Notes: generated by a model from the sequence alone, not told the origin. 64,000 bases of DNA from Rhodospirillales bacterium (GCA_017640505.1 JAEPQO010000003.1:434001-498000); one strand, 5' to 3'; positions 1-8,900 are shown, counted from the first letter of the stretch. Numbers and translations: made by a program.

Positions 1-150
1 GAACGTATCGAGGATGGCTCCTACGGCTACTGCGAGGAGACCGACGAGCCGATTACGTTGGCACGCCTGGAAGCGCGACCGATTGCCACTCTTTCGCTCG
101 AGGCTCAGGAGCGACACGAGCGGATGGAGCGGACCCACCGCGACGACTAG
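1..150 (+). CDS. dksA: DksA/TraR-type zinc-finger regulator, C-terminal end only
   Basis: This is the last 49 residues of a protein whose start lies outside the window. The translation runs ERIEDGSYGYCEETDEPI, then LARLEARPIATLSLEAQE, and ends in RTHRDD before TAG. This matches the C-terminal C4 region of DksA/TraR proteins, which bind the RNA polymerase secondary channel and work with ppGpp. Only one cysteine is left in the visible part. Many alphaproteobacterial DksA proteins have lost some zinc ligands, so this is not by itself a sign of decay. In related genomes dksA sits next to the flgH/flgA end of a flagellar cluster, as here. Family assignment is strong; the symbol is slightly less sure because the N-terminal coiled coil is not visible. 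Confidence 0.85.
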   Translation, partial: ERIEDGSYGYCEETDEPITLARLEARPIATLSLEAQERHERMERTHRDD

Positions 151-238
151 GCCGAGCGCCGGGTTTTAGCCGGCCAGCCCGTTTCTCATCGAATTGAATG
201 TAAATGCCGGCACACGGGGCCGGCTGTGCGCGTTTGTG

Positions 239-276
239 CGAAACCCGCGATGTAGAATCGCGGGTTTCGGATTTTA
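239..276 (+). terminator. Rho-independent terminator after the dksA-like gene
   Basis: A perfect 13-bp stem (239-251 pairs with 257-269) with loop GTAGA is followed by GATTTTA. It lies 89 bases after the dksA-like stop codon and no gene lies between. Confidence 0.8.
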
Positions 277-401
277 TGTGATTCATGGATAATTTTTTGG
301 TTCGACGTGCGACCTATGCGCGTGTGCCCGTCCTGTTTTTGCCCGTTGATTCAAGGGGATAGGGGCTTGAAACAATTTTTAACATTTGCACGATTTTTTA
401 G

Positions 402-431
402 TTGCGCCGGGTGTGCGAAATTGTGTATCAT
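402..431 (+). promoter_or_regulatory. Possible sigma-70 type promoter for the 97-residue protein
   Basis: TTGCGC (402-407) and TATCAT (426-431) are separated by 18 bases and lie about 57 bases before the start codon at 488. The gap 151-487 otherwise holds only the dksA terminator and an A/T-rich tract around 360-400. This is a match by eye to a weak consensus. Confidence 0.35.
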
Positions 432-487
432 GATTACGTAGAGGAGTAATTTAGAACAAATTTTACTCCGGAAGGATTGATAGCAGA

Positions 488-781
488 ATGCGTACCGATA
501 GTACACAAGCATCTCCAATAGCCGCTCCAAGCGCGGCCACTGCTGCTTTTCAGGTTGCTCACGTGCAACAGAAGCAGTTCGAGGAGACGCTTGAGCGCGT
601 TAGCGAGAAACAATCCGAAGCTGCCAGAGAAGAACTCCGCAAAGCAGAGCGGAAGGACGATGTCGTCGAGATCAACAACGACATCGAAAAGGTTCTCGAA
701 TCCAACGAATCCGAAAGCACCGAGCCCCGGCCCGCTCCGGAGCCTGATGCGGTGGGCGCGAAGGTGAACGTTTCCGTTTAA
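488..781 (+). CDS. Small coiled-coil hypothetical protein at the flagellar cluster border
   Basis: The 97-residue product is not recognised. Residues 1-20 are Ala/Ser/Thr/Pro-rich (ASPIAAPSAATAAFQVAHVQ). Residues about 25-75 are a highly charged helical stretch (QKQFEETLERVSEKQSEAAR, then EELRKAERKDD). The tail is acidic and Pro-rich. No signal peptide or membrane segment is seen. ATG 488 follows GGAAGG at 471-476. It is transcribed alone, between terminators, and divergent from dksA only in position, not strand. It faces flgH, which is on the other strand. The composition suggests a cytoplasmic or partly disordered structural protein, and a flagellar role is only a guess from position. Confidence 0.6.
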   Translation: MRTDSTQASPIAAPSAATAAFQVAHVQQKQFEETLERVSEKQSEAAREELRKAERKDDVVEINNDIEKVLESNESESTEPRPAPEPDAVGAKVNVSV

Positions 782-809
782 ACTCCAACGGTGGATATGC
801 AGATCGCTG

Positions 810-831
810 GGCGCCGTTGGCGTCTTTTTTT
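810..831 (+). terminator. Weak terminator after the 97-residue protein
   Basis: A six-pair stem with one G-T pair (810-815 with 819-824, loop GTT) is followed by seven T residues (825-831). Confidence 0.55.
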
Positions 832-856
832 GTGTCCGCATGCTGGCCTAATCATC

Positions 857-886
857 AAAGAAAAAGCCGGCGCATTCTGCGCCGGC
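857..886 (-). terminator. Rho-independent terminator for flgH (minus strand)
   Basis: GCCGGCGCA (866-874) pairs perfectly with TGCGCCGGC (878-886) around a three-base loop. Read on the minus strand the stem is followed by TTTTTCTTT. It lies 50 bases after the flgH stop. Confidence 0.8.
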
Positions 887-935
887 CGAAAGTTGCCAGG
901 TTCCTAGATGAACCCAGAACGGGAACTGTGTGAAC

Positions 936-1709
936 TCAGAATGGGAAGATGATATCCCAGACCTGCGTGCCCCAGCGCGGCTGCTGCAAGCTGCTCAGTG
1001 TGCCGCGGCCGCCGTAGGCAACGCGCATTTCTGCAATTTTTTCATGACTGATCGTGTTGTCGCTCTCGATATCCTCGGGGCGGACGACACCGGTAACCAT
1101 CAGTTCGCGAAGTTCCGCGTTGACGAGAATTTCCTGGCGCCCCATCACGACCAGCGAGCCGTTCGGCAGGATCTGCGTGACCACGGCCGCGAAGGTGAGG
1201 TCGATCGTTTCCGACCGTTCGATATCGCCTTCGCCGTTGGTGGCGTGAACGTTGTTGAAGCTCATCAACGATTCCGGATTCACCGCAGCGGCGGCGCCGG
1301 GAATGATATTGGCGAATTTGGTCTCCAGGCCGAGAATGTTGGTGACGTTCGTGTCTTCGCTGTCGTTGCGGTCGCGCTCCGTCGAATTCTCGAGTGTGGC
1401 ACTGTCGGACAGATCCAGTTTCACGGTCACGATGTCCCCGATTTCCTTGGCGCGGTGGTCCTTGAAGAAGGCCCGCGCCCCGTTACGCCATAACGAGCTC
1501 GGGTTCTCCTCCGCGACCTGCGGGGCCGGCATCGGCAGGCTGACCGGCCGGTAGTCCGGTTTCGCCGTCGGGTTCTCGATCGTCGTCAGGTTCGGACCGG
1601 TGCCGACATCGGACAGGCGCGTTGCCAGATTGCACCCGCTCAGGCTCGTGACGGCGACAACAGCGGCAATAATCGGAAGGCTGCGCTTTTTGCTGTTTGC
1701 GGTAATCAT
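936..1709 (-). CDS. flgH: Flagellar L-ring protein FlgH
   Basis: FlgH forms the outer-membrane L-ring that acts as a bushing for the flagellar rod. The 257-residue product starts with a lipoprotein signal: basic MITANSKKRS, a hydrophobic stretch, then lipobox LSGC with the lipidated Cys near residue 26. Typical FlgH motifs follow, including SLWRNGARAFFKDHRAKEIGD, the start of the ring domain and the ILPNGSLVVMGRQEILVN strand region near residue 180, and a C-terminal GTLSSLQQPRWGTQVWDI. Length is normal for the family. It is 48 bases downstream of the truncated flgA and should share its transcript. That upstream part is lost at the junction near 2020, so its native promoter may be missing. Confidence 0.96.
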   Translation of the reverse strand: MITANSKKRSLPIIAAVVAVTSLSGCNLATRLSDVGTGPNLTTIENPTAKPDYRPVSLPMPAPQVAEENPSSLWRNGARAFFKDHRAKEIGDIVTVKLDLSDSATLENSTERDRNDSEDTNVTNILGLETKFANIIPGAAAAVNPESLMSFNNVHATNGEGDIERSETIDLTFAAVVTQILPNGSLVVMGRQEILVNAELRELMVTGVVRPEDIESDNTISHEKIAEMRVAYGGRGTLSSLQQPRWGTQVWDIIFPF

Positions 1710-1757
1710 TTCTTGGTTTCCTTACAGGGGCGGCTTTTGGCCGGCCCGCTTCTTTCC

Positions 1758-2042
1758 CTAGTTGAGGCTCATCGAGAGCTGTTGCGACAAGGACTTCACG
1801 GCAACTCGGCCGGGACCGATCACTTCGGCTTCGACGATCTGGTTCGAACGGCCGTTCTTGATCTGCACGATGTCGCCGTCCGCACCATCCTGCATTGCCT
1901 TGCCCTGTGCCGTCAGGATCATGTTCGGCACCTGGTGAATGATCGTGACGAGGCTGTTCTTCTCTACCAGCACGGGGCGTGTGACGTCGTTGTTGCGGAT
2001 CGGATAGCCAGCGCGGATACCGGCAATGCTGTCCGTGTTCAA
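1758..2042 (-). pseudogene. flgA: FlgA (P-ring assembly chaperone), C-terminal remnant
   Basis: FlgA is the periplasmic chaperone for P-ring assembly. Only the C-terminal SAF-like part is present: GIRAGYPIRNNDVTRPVLVE, KNSLVTIIHQVPNMILTAQG and a terminal GRVAVKSLSQQL. Family members are usually about 140-330 residues and begin with a signal peptide; here at most 94 codons are open. FlgA-like sequence runs out near 2020, where fliM-like sequence on the opposite strand begins. The first usable start is a TTG at 2042 and an in-frame stop lies at 2061-2063, so no signal peptide can be made. This is a 5'-truncated gene, either from a genuine deletion or an assembly join. It lies just upstream of flgH on the same strand. 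Confidence 0.85.
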
Positions 2043-2715
2043 GGCAGAGGAGTGGGATAACTATGGTCTGATAACGGTCGACAGTTCGCTGATTTACTCA
2101 ATCGTCGACGTTCTGCTGGGCGGGCGCCGGGGCACTGCGGCGATGCGTATCGAGGGCCGTCCCTATACGACGATCGAGCGCTCGCTTGTCGAACGCATGG
2201 TGCACGTCATGCTGGGCGACCTGTCGGCTGCTTTCGAGCCGCTGAGCCCGGTCACGTTCCGCTTCGACCGGTTGGAAACCAACCCGCGTTTCGCGACGAT
2301 CTCCAGACCGTCGAACGCGGCCATCGTGGCGCGTCTCAGGATCGACATGGAAGACCGCGGCGGCCGCCTCGAGCTGCTGTTGCCGTATGCAACGCTGGAG
2401 CCGGTTCGTGAACTTCTGCTGCAGATGTTCATGGGTGAAAAGTTCGGTCGCGACACCATCTGGGAAACGCACCTTGCCGAGGAACTCTGGGTGACGGACG
2501 TCGATCTCGAAGCCGTCATCGATACGCAGATCATGAAGCTGCGTGATGTGTTCGACCTCAAGGTCGGATCGCAGATTATGCTGAGCGCGACACAGGACAG
2601 CCCGGTGCAACTCGTCTGCGGCGATGTGCCGATGTACACGGGCCGAATGGGCCGCAAAGGAAGCCGGATCGCCGTCAAGATCGGCGACCGGATCGACAAG
2701 ACGCCGCGCGGATAG
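2026..2715 (+). pseudogene. fliM: Flagellar motor switch protein FliM, N-terminally truncated
   Basis: FliM is the C-ring switch protein that binds CheY-P and FliG. The 229-residue frame starts inside the middle domain: MLSVFKAEEWDNYGLITVD, then SSLIYSIVDVLLGGRRGT, and continues through LVERMVHVMLGDLSAAF to the SpoA-like C-terminal domain (about residues 150-225: AVIDTQIMKLRDVFDLKVGS). Full FliM is usually 320-380 residues. The missing part holds the CheY-binding N-terminal peptide and the start of the CheC-like domain. Fliм-type sequence can be read a few codons before the ATG (IPA at 2017-2025), then stops at TAG 2005-2007. No ribosome-binding site precedes the ATG. Upstream sequence is flgA on the other strand, so the gene is cut at the junction. 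Confidence 0.88.
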
Positions 2716-2749
2716 CATCGCACGGGAAACGGACGAAGGATAAAAGCCG

Positions 2750-3244
2750 ATGCCTTATACCCTGATCGTTGATATCGCCGTCGCCGTGCTGCTGGTGGTG
2801 ACCATCGGTTACGCCGTGACGCTCAACAAGCGTCTTAACCGGTTGCGCAAGGACAAGAAGGATCTGGAAAGTCTCGCCCGGACGTTCGGCGAGTCGACGC
2901 AGCGCGCGGAAGAGAACCTCAATCAGCTGCGTACCGTGGCGCAGGCGCTCGACATCCAGATGGAGCGTGCGCAGACGCTGCGCGACGATATCGCGTTTCT
3001 CGCCGACCGCGGCGGTTCGACGGCGGACCGGCTGGAAGAACTGGTGCGCGAGGCGCGGGACGGTCTCGGTGTGGTGCCGAAGCCGGCGTCGGCGAACATC
3101 GCACAGTCACAACCGCGCAAGGCCCCCAAGGTCGAGCCGCGTGACGAACCGGCAGACGTTGCCCAGAAGGATGGTGACGGTGGCATCGAGCCGCGCTCCG
3201 AAGCCGAACGCGAACTGTTGCGCGCGCTGCGCGACGCCGGCTGA
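2750..3244 (+). CDS. DUF6468-type flagellar-cluster membrane protein
   Basis: The 164-residue product has one N-terminal membrane helix (residues about 4-24, TLIVDIAVAVLLVVTIGYAV). A basic NKRLNRLRKDKKD stretch and a long coiled coil (about 35-110) follow, then a Pro/Lys/Asp-rich linker and a short terminal helix (SEAERELLRALRDAG). The pattern matches small uncharacterised proteins found between fliM and motE in Rhodospirillales-type clusters. It starts 34 bases after the fliM stop and ends 21 bases before motE, so it is in the same operon. The function is unknown; the topology suggests a cytoplasmic coiled coil anchored to the inner membrane near the motor. Confidence 0.75.
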   Translation: MPYTLIVDIAVAVLLVVTIGYAVTLNKRLNRLRKDKKDLESLARTFGESTQRAEENLNQLRTVAQALDIQMERAQTLRDDIAFLADRGGSTADRLEELVREARDGLGVVPKPASANIAQSQPRKAPKVEPRDEPADVAQKDGDGGIEPRSEAERELLRALRDAG

Positions 3245-3265
3245 TACTGAGATGCGAGAGAACGC

Positions 3266-3991
3266 ATGAAAAAGCTCTTTTCGAAAATTCGTTTCCTGCC
3301 GCTGACGATCTTCGCCGCGACGCTGATGCTGACGATCAGGGTCGGCGACATCTGGGAAGGGATCGACTCCCTGATGGAAGGCACGATCAATATTTCCGAA
3401 GCCCGTGCGCAGACGGAACAGCCTGACGCGGCGCCGACTGCAGGCCCGGCGACCGAAGAGGCATCCAGCATGCCGGCGGTCGAACCGGTGCCGGGCGAAC
3501 CTGTCGAAGGCGCGACGACGGTGCGCCAGGATCCGACCAAACTGATTACCGATGATCCGACCCTGCTGACGCCGGCGGAGATCGAAATCCTGATGAGGCT
3601 GGCCGAGCGCCGTGACGAGCTCGCTGCCAAGTCGCGCGAACTGGAAGCCCGGGAAGGTCTGCTGCGTGCCGCGGAAATCCGGATCGAACGCCGCGTTGCC
3701 GAGCTTGAAGACCTGCGCGGTGTTATCGAGGAACGCATCAAGGTGTTTGATGAGCAGCAGGAGAAGAAACTCGGCAGCCTGGTCAAGATCTACGAGAACA
3801 TGAAGCCGAAGGATGCCGCGCGCATCTTCGAGGAACTGGAGATGAATACCCTGCTCGAGGTCGCTGAACGCATGAAAGAACGTAAGCTCGCGCCGGTGAT
3901 GGCGCAGATGAATCCGGAGCGTGCGCGCGAGGTGACGGTCGAATTGCGGGTGCTGCGTGAACTGCCGCGGGCCGTGGGCACGCTGCAGTAG
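3266..3991 (+). CDS. motE: MotE family flagellar motor protein
   Basis: The 241-residue product has an N-terminal signal or anchor (MKKLFSKIRFLPLTIFAATL), then an acidic Pro/Ala-rich linker (about 45-100). A long coiled coil follows (about 105-170, with LAERRDELAAKSRELEAREG). The C-terminal domain resembles the MgtE N-terminal/FliG-like fold: YENMKPKDAARIFEELEMNT and MAQMNPERAREVTVEL. In rhizobia MotE is a periplasmic chaperone for the MotC stator-associated protein. Here it lies in the operon with DUF6468 and two MotB-like genes. Homology to the MotE family is clear from the MKPKDAARIFE motif; the exact role outside rhizobia is inferred. Confidence 0.85.
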   Translation: MKKLFSKIRFLPLTIFAATLMLTIRVGDIWEGIDSLMEGTINISEARAQTEQPDAAPTAGPATEEASSMPAVEPVPGEPVEGATTVRQDPTKLITDDPTLLTPAEIEILMRLAERRDELAAKSRELEAREGLLRAAEIRIERRVAELEDLRGVIEERIKVFDEQQEKKLGSLVKIYENMKPKDAARIFEELEMNTLLEVAERMKERKLAPVMAQMNPERAREVTVELRVLRELPRAVGTLQ

Positions 3992-4006
3992 GGACAAAGG
4001 GACATG

Positions 4007-4059
4007 CCGGGCAGCAAGGTGTTGCCCGGAATGATCGGATTTTCAGGCGAAAATCCGAT
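4007..4059 (+). promoter_or_regulatory. Two tandem hairpins between motE and cheY
   Basis: The first stem pairs 4007-4013 (CCGGGCA) with 4023-4029 around nine bases. The second pairs 4034-4044 with 4049-4059, a perfect 11-bp stem with a four-base loop. Neither is followed by a T tract, so they are not ordinary terminators. They lie in the 139-base gap before the cheY-like start codon and could stabilise transcript ends or tune expression. Confidence 0.5.
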
Positions 4060-4130
4060 TGGGACACCGGGAAAATGGGGTTTCGGGATGTACGTTCCGA
4101 AGCGGACATATCTGGATTTTGGGAGTGGAA

Positions 4131-4517
4131 ATGGCCGTGGACGTGGGCATGAAAGTCCTGATCGTGGACGACTACCCGACCATGCTCAAGGTCCTGAAGT
4201 CCCTGCTCAGACAACTGAAGTTCACCAATATCTCCGAGGCGAGCAACGCCAAGGATGCGCTTTCCATGCTACGGGAAGGCGGTTTCGGGCTGGTCATCTC
4301 GGATTGGAACATGGAGCCGATGAGCGGCTACGAGTTGTTGCAGGAAGTGCGCGCGGACGATGCCTTGAAGGACCTGCCGTTCATCCTTGTCACGGCGGAA
4401 AGCACGACCGAAAAAGTGATCGCGGCCAAACAGGCCGGTGTGTCGAATTACATCATCAAGCCATACACGGCGGGAACGCTGAAGACCAAGCTGGTCAGCG
4501 TCCTGGGCGAATTCTGA
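4131..4517 (+). CDS. cheY: CheY-like chemotaxis response regulator
   Basis: This is a single receiver domain of 128 residues. It shows the acidic pair in KVLIVDDYPTMLK, the phosphoacceptor Asp in GLVISDWNMEPMSGYELL, the conserved Thr in ILVTAES and the Lys in NYIIKPYTAGTLK. No output domain is present, which fits CheY, the phospho-signal that binds FliM. The ATG at 4131 is chosen because GGGAGTGG precedes it at 4121-4128 and the domain starts within a few residues; a longer frame from 4059 would add an unrelated 24-residue leader. It is 13 bases before the first MotB-like gene. Its usual target site on FliM (the N-terminal peptide) is in the part of FliM missing from this window. Confidence 0.92.
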   Translation: MAVDVGMKVLIVDDYPTMLKVLKSLLRQLKFTNISEASNAKDALSMLREGGFGLVISDWNMEPMSGYELLQEVRADDALKDLPFILVTAESTTEKVIAAKQAGVSNYIIKPYTAGTLKTKLVSVLGEF

Positions 4518-4530
4518 GCGGGGCACGGTA

Positions 4531-5271
4531 ATGACGATACGTGATCTCGATCTTGAGTTGCCGCCACAGGAGCCTGAGCAGGCGCCGGATATCGTGCCGG
4601 TATTCCTCGGTCTGTTTTTGCTGGTGCTCGCATTTTTTATCATGCTGGTGTCAATATCGACGTTCGAGCAGGTCAAGTCGACGGCGGTCATGGACAGTCT
4701 GTCGTCGACCTTTACGACGGTGCTGCCGCCGACCTCGGACCCCACCGAATTCAATGCCAAGGACGGCGATATCATTGCCGGCGAAGCGTTCCAGGAACAG
4801 GTGACCACCATTTTCACCACGGCGGTGCAGGTCGAGAAGATCGAGGTCGTGCAGCCGGGCCGATTGATGCGGCTGCATATGCCGGCAAGTGCGCTGTTCA
4901 AGGCAGAGGAAGCGACTGTCCGCGACGATCAGCTGCCGTTGCTGGATCGCGTGGTGGCGGCACTGTCGAACAGGCCGCCGGGATTGCGCCAGGACATGGA
5001 AATCGTGATCGGTGCGCCGCCCACCGGGAATGAATACCTGCCGTTGCAGCAAACGATCGAAACCGCCCGCATGGGTGAGATCGCGCGTGTTCTGACAGGT
5101 CGGGGCGCACCGCCGGACAGCGTGTCGGTGGGCGTCAAAAGCGGTGATGTTGGTAATATCTCCATCTGGTTCTGGGTCAGGGGCATCGAGGAAACGGAGG
5201 TTCGTTTCGAAGAAGCGCTGGAGGAGATGCGCAAGCGCACCGCGCCCGAAGCATCGGGAGGCCAGCCGTGA
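4531..5271 (+). CDS. MotB-like membrane protein lacking the stator aspartate
   Basis: The 246-residue product has one N-terminal membrane helix (about 22-42, VPVFLGLFLLVLAFFIMLVS) and a periplasmic region with OmpA/MotB-like features (LMRLHMPASALFKAEEATVR, DQLPLLDRVVAALSN). Aligned by eye to the next gene product, the proton-carrying Asp of MotB is replaced by Gly27 (FLGLFLLVLAFF against FTDLVSLLLTFF). It therefore probably cannot conduct protons alone. It may be a stator partner or a MotB paralogue with a structural role. Its stop overlaps the next start by four bases, so the two are probably made in fixed ratio. No motA gene is in the window. Confidence 0.75.
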   Translation: MTIRDLDLELPPQEPEQAPDIVPVFLGLFLLVLAFFIMLVSISTFEQVKSTAVMDSLSSTFTTVLPPTSDPTEFNAKDGDIIAGEAFQEQVTTIFTTAVQVEKIEVVQPGRLMRLHMPASALFKAEEATVRDDQLPLLDRVVAALSNRPPGLRQDMEIVIGAPPTGNEYLPLQQTIETARMGEIARVLTGRGAPPDSVSVGVKSGDVGNISIWFWVRGIEETEVRFEEALEEMRKRTAPEASGGQP

Positions 5272-5993
5272 GGCGGGATGCGACATTGGATCTCGACCAT
5301 GTCGAGGAACCGGAACACCGCAACACCAAGATGTGGATGCTGACATTCACCGACCTGGTGTCGCTGCTGCTCACGTTCTTCGTCATGCTGTTCGCAATGT
5401 CGAACGTGAAGATCGACGAATGGGACAAGGTTATCGACTCGCTGTCGCAGACCCTTAATCCCTCTCCGGAGGAAACCGTCCGTAAACCCACCGCGCAGTT
5501 GAACATCGGCACGCTTTTCTATCGCCGTGCCGTCAACCTGGATTACCTCGCTTCCGTGATCGAGGAAAACCTCTCCAATGACCCGTTGCTGCGTGACGTG
5601 CTGATCGTTCGTCTCGAGGACAGGCTGCTGGTCGCATTACCGGGCGACCTGCTCTTTGATCCCGGCGCCGCGGTTATCAGCGAACGCGCGCAGGGCGCTA
5701 TGCTGACGCTTGGTGCGATGTTCGACAATGTCGGCAATACGATTGCTGTTACCGGACACACGGACCCGGCGCCGCCGGACGGCACGTCCTATGCGTCCAA
5801 CTGGGAACTGTCGATTGCGCGGGCCGCTTCCGTTGCGAATGCCATCCGCCGAGGCGGTTACGACGAGAAGATCGTGGCTTTCGGTTACGCGGATACCCAG
5901 TACAACCTGCTGCCGAACCTGGATGACGCCGACCGGCGCAGACTGGCCCGGCGTGTCGATATCATTGTCATGCCGACGGCGAGGGCCTTCTGA
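5268..5993 (+). CDS. motB: MotB-family stator protein (OmpA-like)
   Basis: The 241-residue product has the MotB signature: a short cytoplasmic leader, then one membrane helix with the proton-binding Asp29 (WMLTFTDLVSLLLTFFVMLF). A plug-like segment follows (VKIDEWDKVIDSLSQTL), then a C-terminal OmpA-like peptidoglycan-binding domain (about 115-235) with VTGHTDPAP and NWELSIARAASVANAIRRGG. MotB anchors the stator and carries protons with MotA. MotA is not in the window. ATG 5268 overlaps the previous gene by four bases, and the stop overlaps the next start in TGATG. The gene symbol is given by family; orthology with a specific MotB paralogue is not tested. Confidence 0.85.
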   Translation: MRRDATLDLDHVEEPEHRNTKMWMLTFTDLVSLLLTFFVMLFAMSNVKIDEWDKVIDSLSQTLNPSPEETVRKPTAQLNIGTLFYRRAVNLDYLASVIEENLSNDPLLRDVLIVRLEDRLLVALPGDLLFDPGAAVISERAQGAMLTLGAMFDNVGNTIAVTGHTDPAPPDGTSYASNWELSIARAASVANAIRRGGYDEKIVAFGYADTQYNLLPNLDDADRRRLARRVDIIVMPTARAF

Positions 5994-8900
5994 TGCGGTG
6001 GAGCGGCTACAGACCGTTGCTGGCGGCATGCCTCGCCGTTGCGTGCCTCGGTGCCGTTGGCGACGCGAACGCGGAGCGGGTGTCGGTCAGGGTCGAGCAG
6101 TCGGGCAAGTCTTCGCTGATTACCTTTGCCTGGCAGGTCCCGGTTGCACACAAGCACAGTGTCGAGGACGGCCGCGTGACGGTTCGTTTCTCCCGTCCGA
6201 TCGAAGGCGATTTCGCCCGGCTTGCCGCCGAACTGCCGGACCTGATTGCGGACCCGGCCGCCGGCGCGGATGGACGTTCAGTCAGTTTCACGCTTCGCAA
6301 ACCGGTCGAGGTGTTTGCGTTCTATACCGGTACCGGTGTGACGGTCGAACTCTTCGACGACATTAAGACCGGCGCTCAATCCGCGAGCACGAACGCCGAC
6401 GGGCCGGTCGAGGTGCCGGTTGAACCGGTCACGGCGAGCCGGGTAAAAGCGTCTGCCCAGGCGACGCCTGCTGATGCGCCGGAGATTCGCGTGCGCACCG
6501 GTGAACATCCGGATTACACCCGTGTCGTTTTCGATTTCGAACAGGACGTTCCCTACCAGGTGAGCAATGACGGCGGCGTGGTGACGTTGCGCTTCCAGCA
6601 GCCGGCACGGATTTCGCTGGGCGCTCTGTCGGATGGCGGCGTGCGACTGATTGGCGGCGCGCGGACGGCCGTGAGCGGCAATGCGACGACGGTGACGTTG
6701 GCCGTGCCAGCGACATCGACGGTGCGGGATTTCCTGTCCGGCCCGAAAGTGGTGCTTGATGTGCGCGAGCCGAGCGGGGCTGCGGATCCGGTTGCGCTGC
6801 CGGCAGCGACGGCCGCCGTGGAACAGCCTGCGGCGCCGGCGCCTGAAACGGCGACGGAAGATGCGCCGCCGGCGCAAACTGTTCAACCCGTAGAGACCGT
6901 CGAACCGGCGCCGCCCGCCGCCCCGGAACCGGCCGCTGCGGCTGAGCCGGAAACGTCGGGTGCGCCGACACGACTGGAGGCCGCGCCCACTCAGGACACG
7001 GCAGAGACCGGCCAGCCGCGCGCTCTGACGCCGGATGGCACCCGACCTGCAGCGGCGGAAACGGCTGCGGCGCCGGAGACACCGGCAGCACCGTCGGCCG
7101 ATGACGATCAATTCTCGCAGGAGCTTTCACCGCGTGCGCAGGCCTCGGCCGGCGCGGGCGAGCCGACGGCGGCCAAAGTGTCCGCGACCCCCGGCCAGGA
7201 TCAGCTTGCGTTCCGCTTCGATTTCGACGAGCCGGTGGCGGCGGCAACGTTCCGCCGCGGCGGTGCAATCTGGATCGTCTTCGACAAGCCGATGACCGTT
7301 GATACGGCGGCGCTGCAGCTCGAAGCAGGCGAAGCCGCGTTCGAGATTCTCCAGCTGCCCAATGAAAACGCGACGGTGCTTCGGATCCGTACCTCGGCGC
7401 GCTACAATCCGGCGGTGAAACGGGACGGCCTGGCCTGGGAGATTGATTTCGCGCCAAGGCAGATGGCGCCGCAGGCAGGTCTCGAAGTGAACGCACAGCC
7501 CAATTCCCCGGTCGGTGCGCGGGTCTTTGTTCCCGTGCCCGAACCGGGCCGTCCGATTGCCGTTGCCGACCCGAACATCGGCGACAATTTCGTTGTCGTT
7601 CCAGTCATTCCGCTGGGCCACGCGGTGGGGCGGCCGTTCAGGTTCCCGCAGTTCAGCATCCAGATTGCGGCACAAGGCGTGGTCATTAATCCGATTATCG
7701 ACGATCTTCGTGTCCGCGCCCTTCGGCAGGGGATCGAGATCGGCAGTTCCGGTGTGCGCCTGGCCGTTACCAACGTGTCCGAAGACGCCGCCGCGCATGC
7801 GCAGCTCGCGGCAACCCGTACGATGGTGAAGGCCATCGAGGACCTTGAGCGCTACGCCGCCACCACGGAACAATTCCGCGTTCGCCGTCGTCAGCTGGAG
7901 GCCGCCATTGCGGATGCGCCGAAACGTGGCAAGGCCGCGGCGCGACTGGAACTCGCCAAGTTCTTCTTTGCCAATGCCTACGCGCCAGAAACGCTCGGTG
8001 TGCTACGTGTCGCGATTGAGGATGTGCCGCCGCTGGCAAACGACCCGTCCGTTCTCGTCATGCGTGGCGGTGCGCAGTTCCTGCTTGGCCGATACGACCT
8101 GGCGCTGGCGGATTTCAATCACGAAAGTCTGGCCGAGAACGACGAGGGGCGCCTTTGGGCGGCGGCGACGCGCGCCACGTTGGGCGACCGTATCGGCTCG
8201 GCCCGCGACCTTCGCTTTACCGGCTCTATCGCTCGCGACTATCCGCGGGCACTGAAGATGCCGCTCGGCATTCTCATCGCCGAGGTCGCGGCGGAAACCG
8301 GTGACGGACAGGGCGCGAAACTGTTCCTGGATGCGCTGAACCTCGAAAACCCGACCAAGGGTGAGCAGGCCATGCTCCAGTTCGCCGAGGGCAAGCTCCG
8401 GGAACTCGACGGCGATTTCGACGGTGCCATTGGGTTGTGGGAAGACGTGCTTGAGAGCGATCATCGGCCGTCGCGGGCGCGGGCCCGTGTCGCCCGCACC
8501 GAGATGCTGTTGAAGCTGCGCCGGATCGACCTGCGCGACGCGATCGAGGAATACGAGAAACTGCGCTTTGCGTGGCGTGGCGATAAGCTGGAGTTCGACA
8601 ACCTGCGGCGCCTGGGCTCGCTCTACCTCGACGAGGGTTTCTTCCGGGAAGGGCTTTCCACGCTGAAAGAAGCGGCAACGCATTTTCGGGATTTCGAAGA
8701 TGCACCGGAAATTACCAAGCAGATGAGCGACACGTTCAACACGCTTTTCCTTGGCAACGAGGCCGATGTCCTCGATCCGGTCAAGGCAATCGCGATCTAC
8801 AACGAATTCAAGGAACTGACCCCGGCCGGTGCGAGAGGGGACGAAATGATCCGCAATCTCGCCGACAAGCTGGTCGAGGTCGACCTGCTCGACCGTGCCG

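Noticed and set aside
151-487. Possible tRNA or small RNA gene after dksA
   Set aside because: No cloverleaf or conserved T-loop was found. The hairpin there fits a terminator.
2098-2718. 206-codon minus-strand frame opposite fliM, considered as a replacement for the rest of flgA
   Set aside because: The translation has no FlgA, FlgG or FlgF features, and the plus strand reads clearly as FliM.
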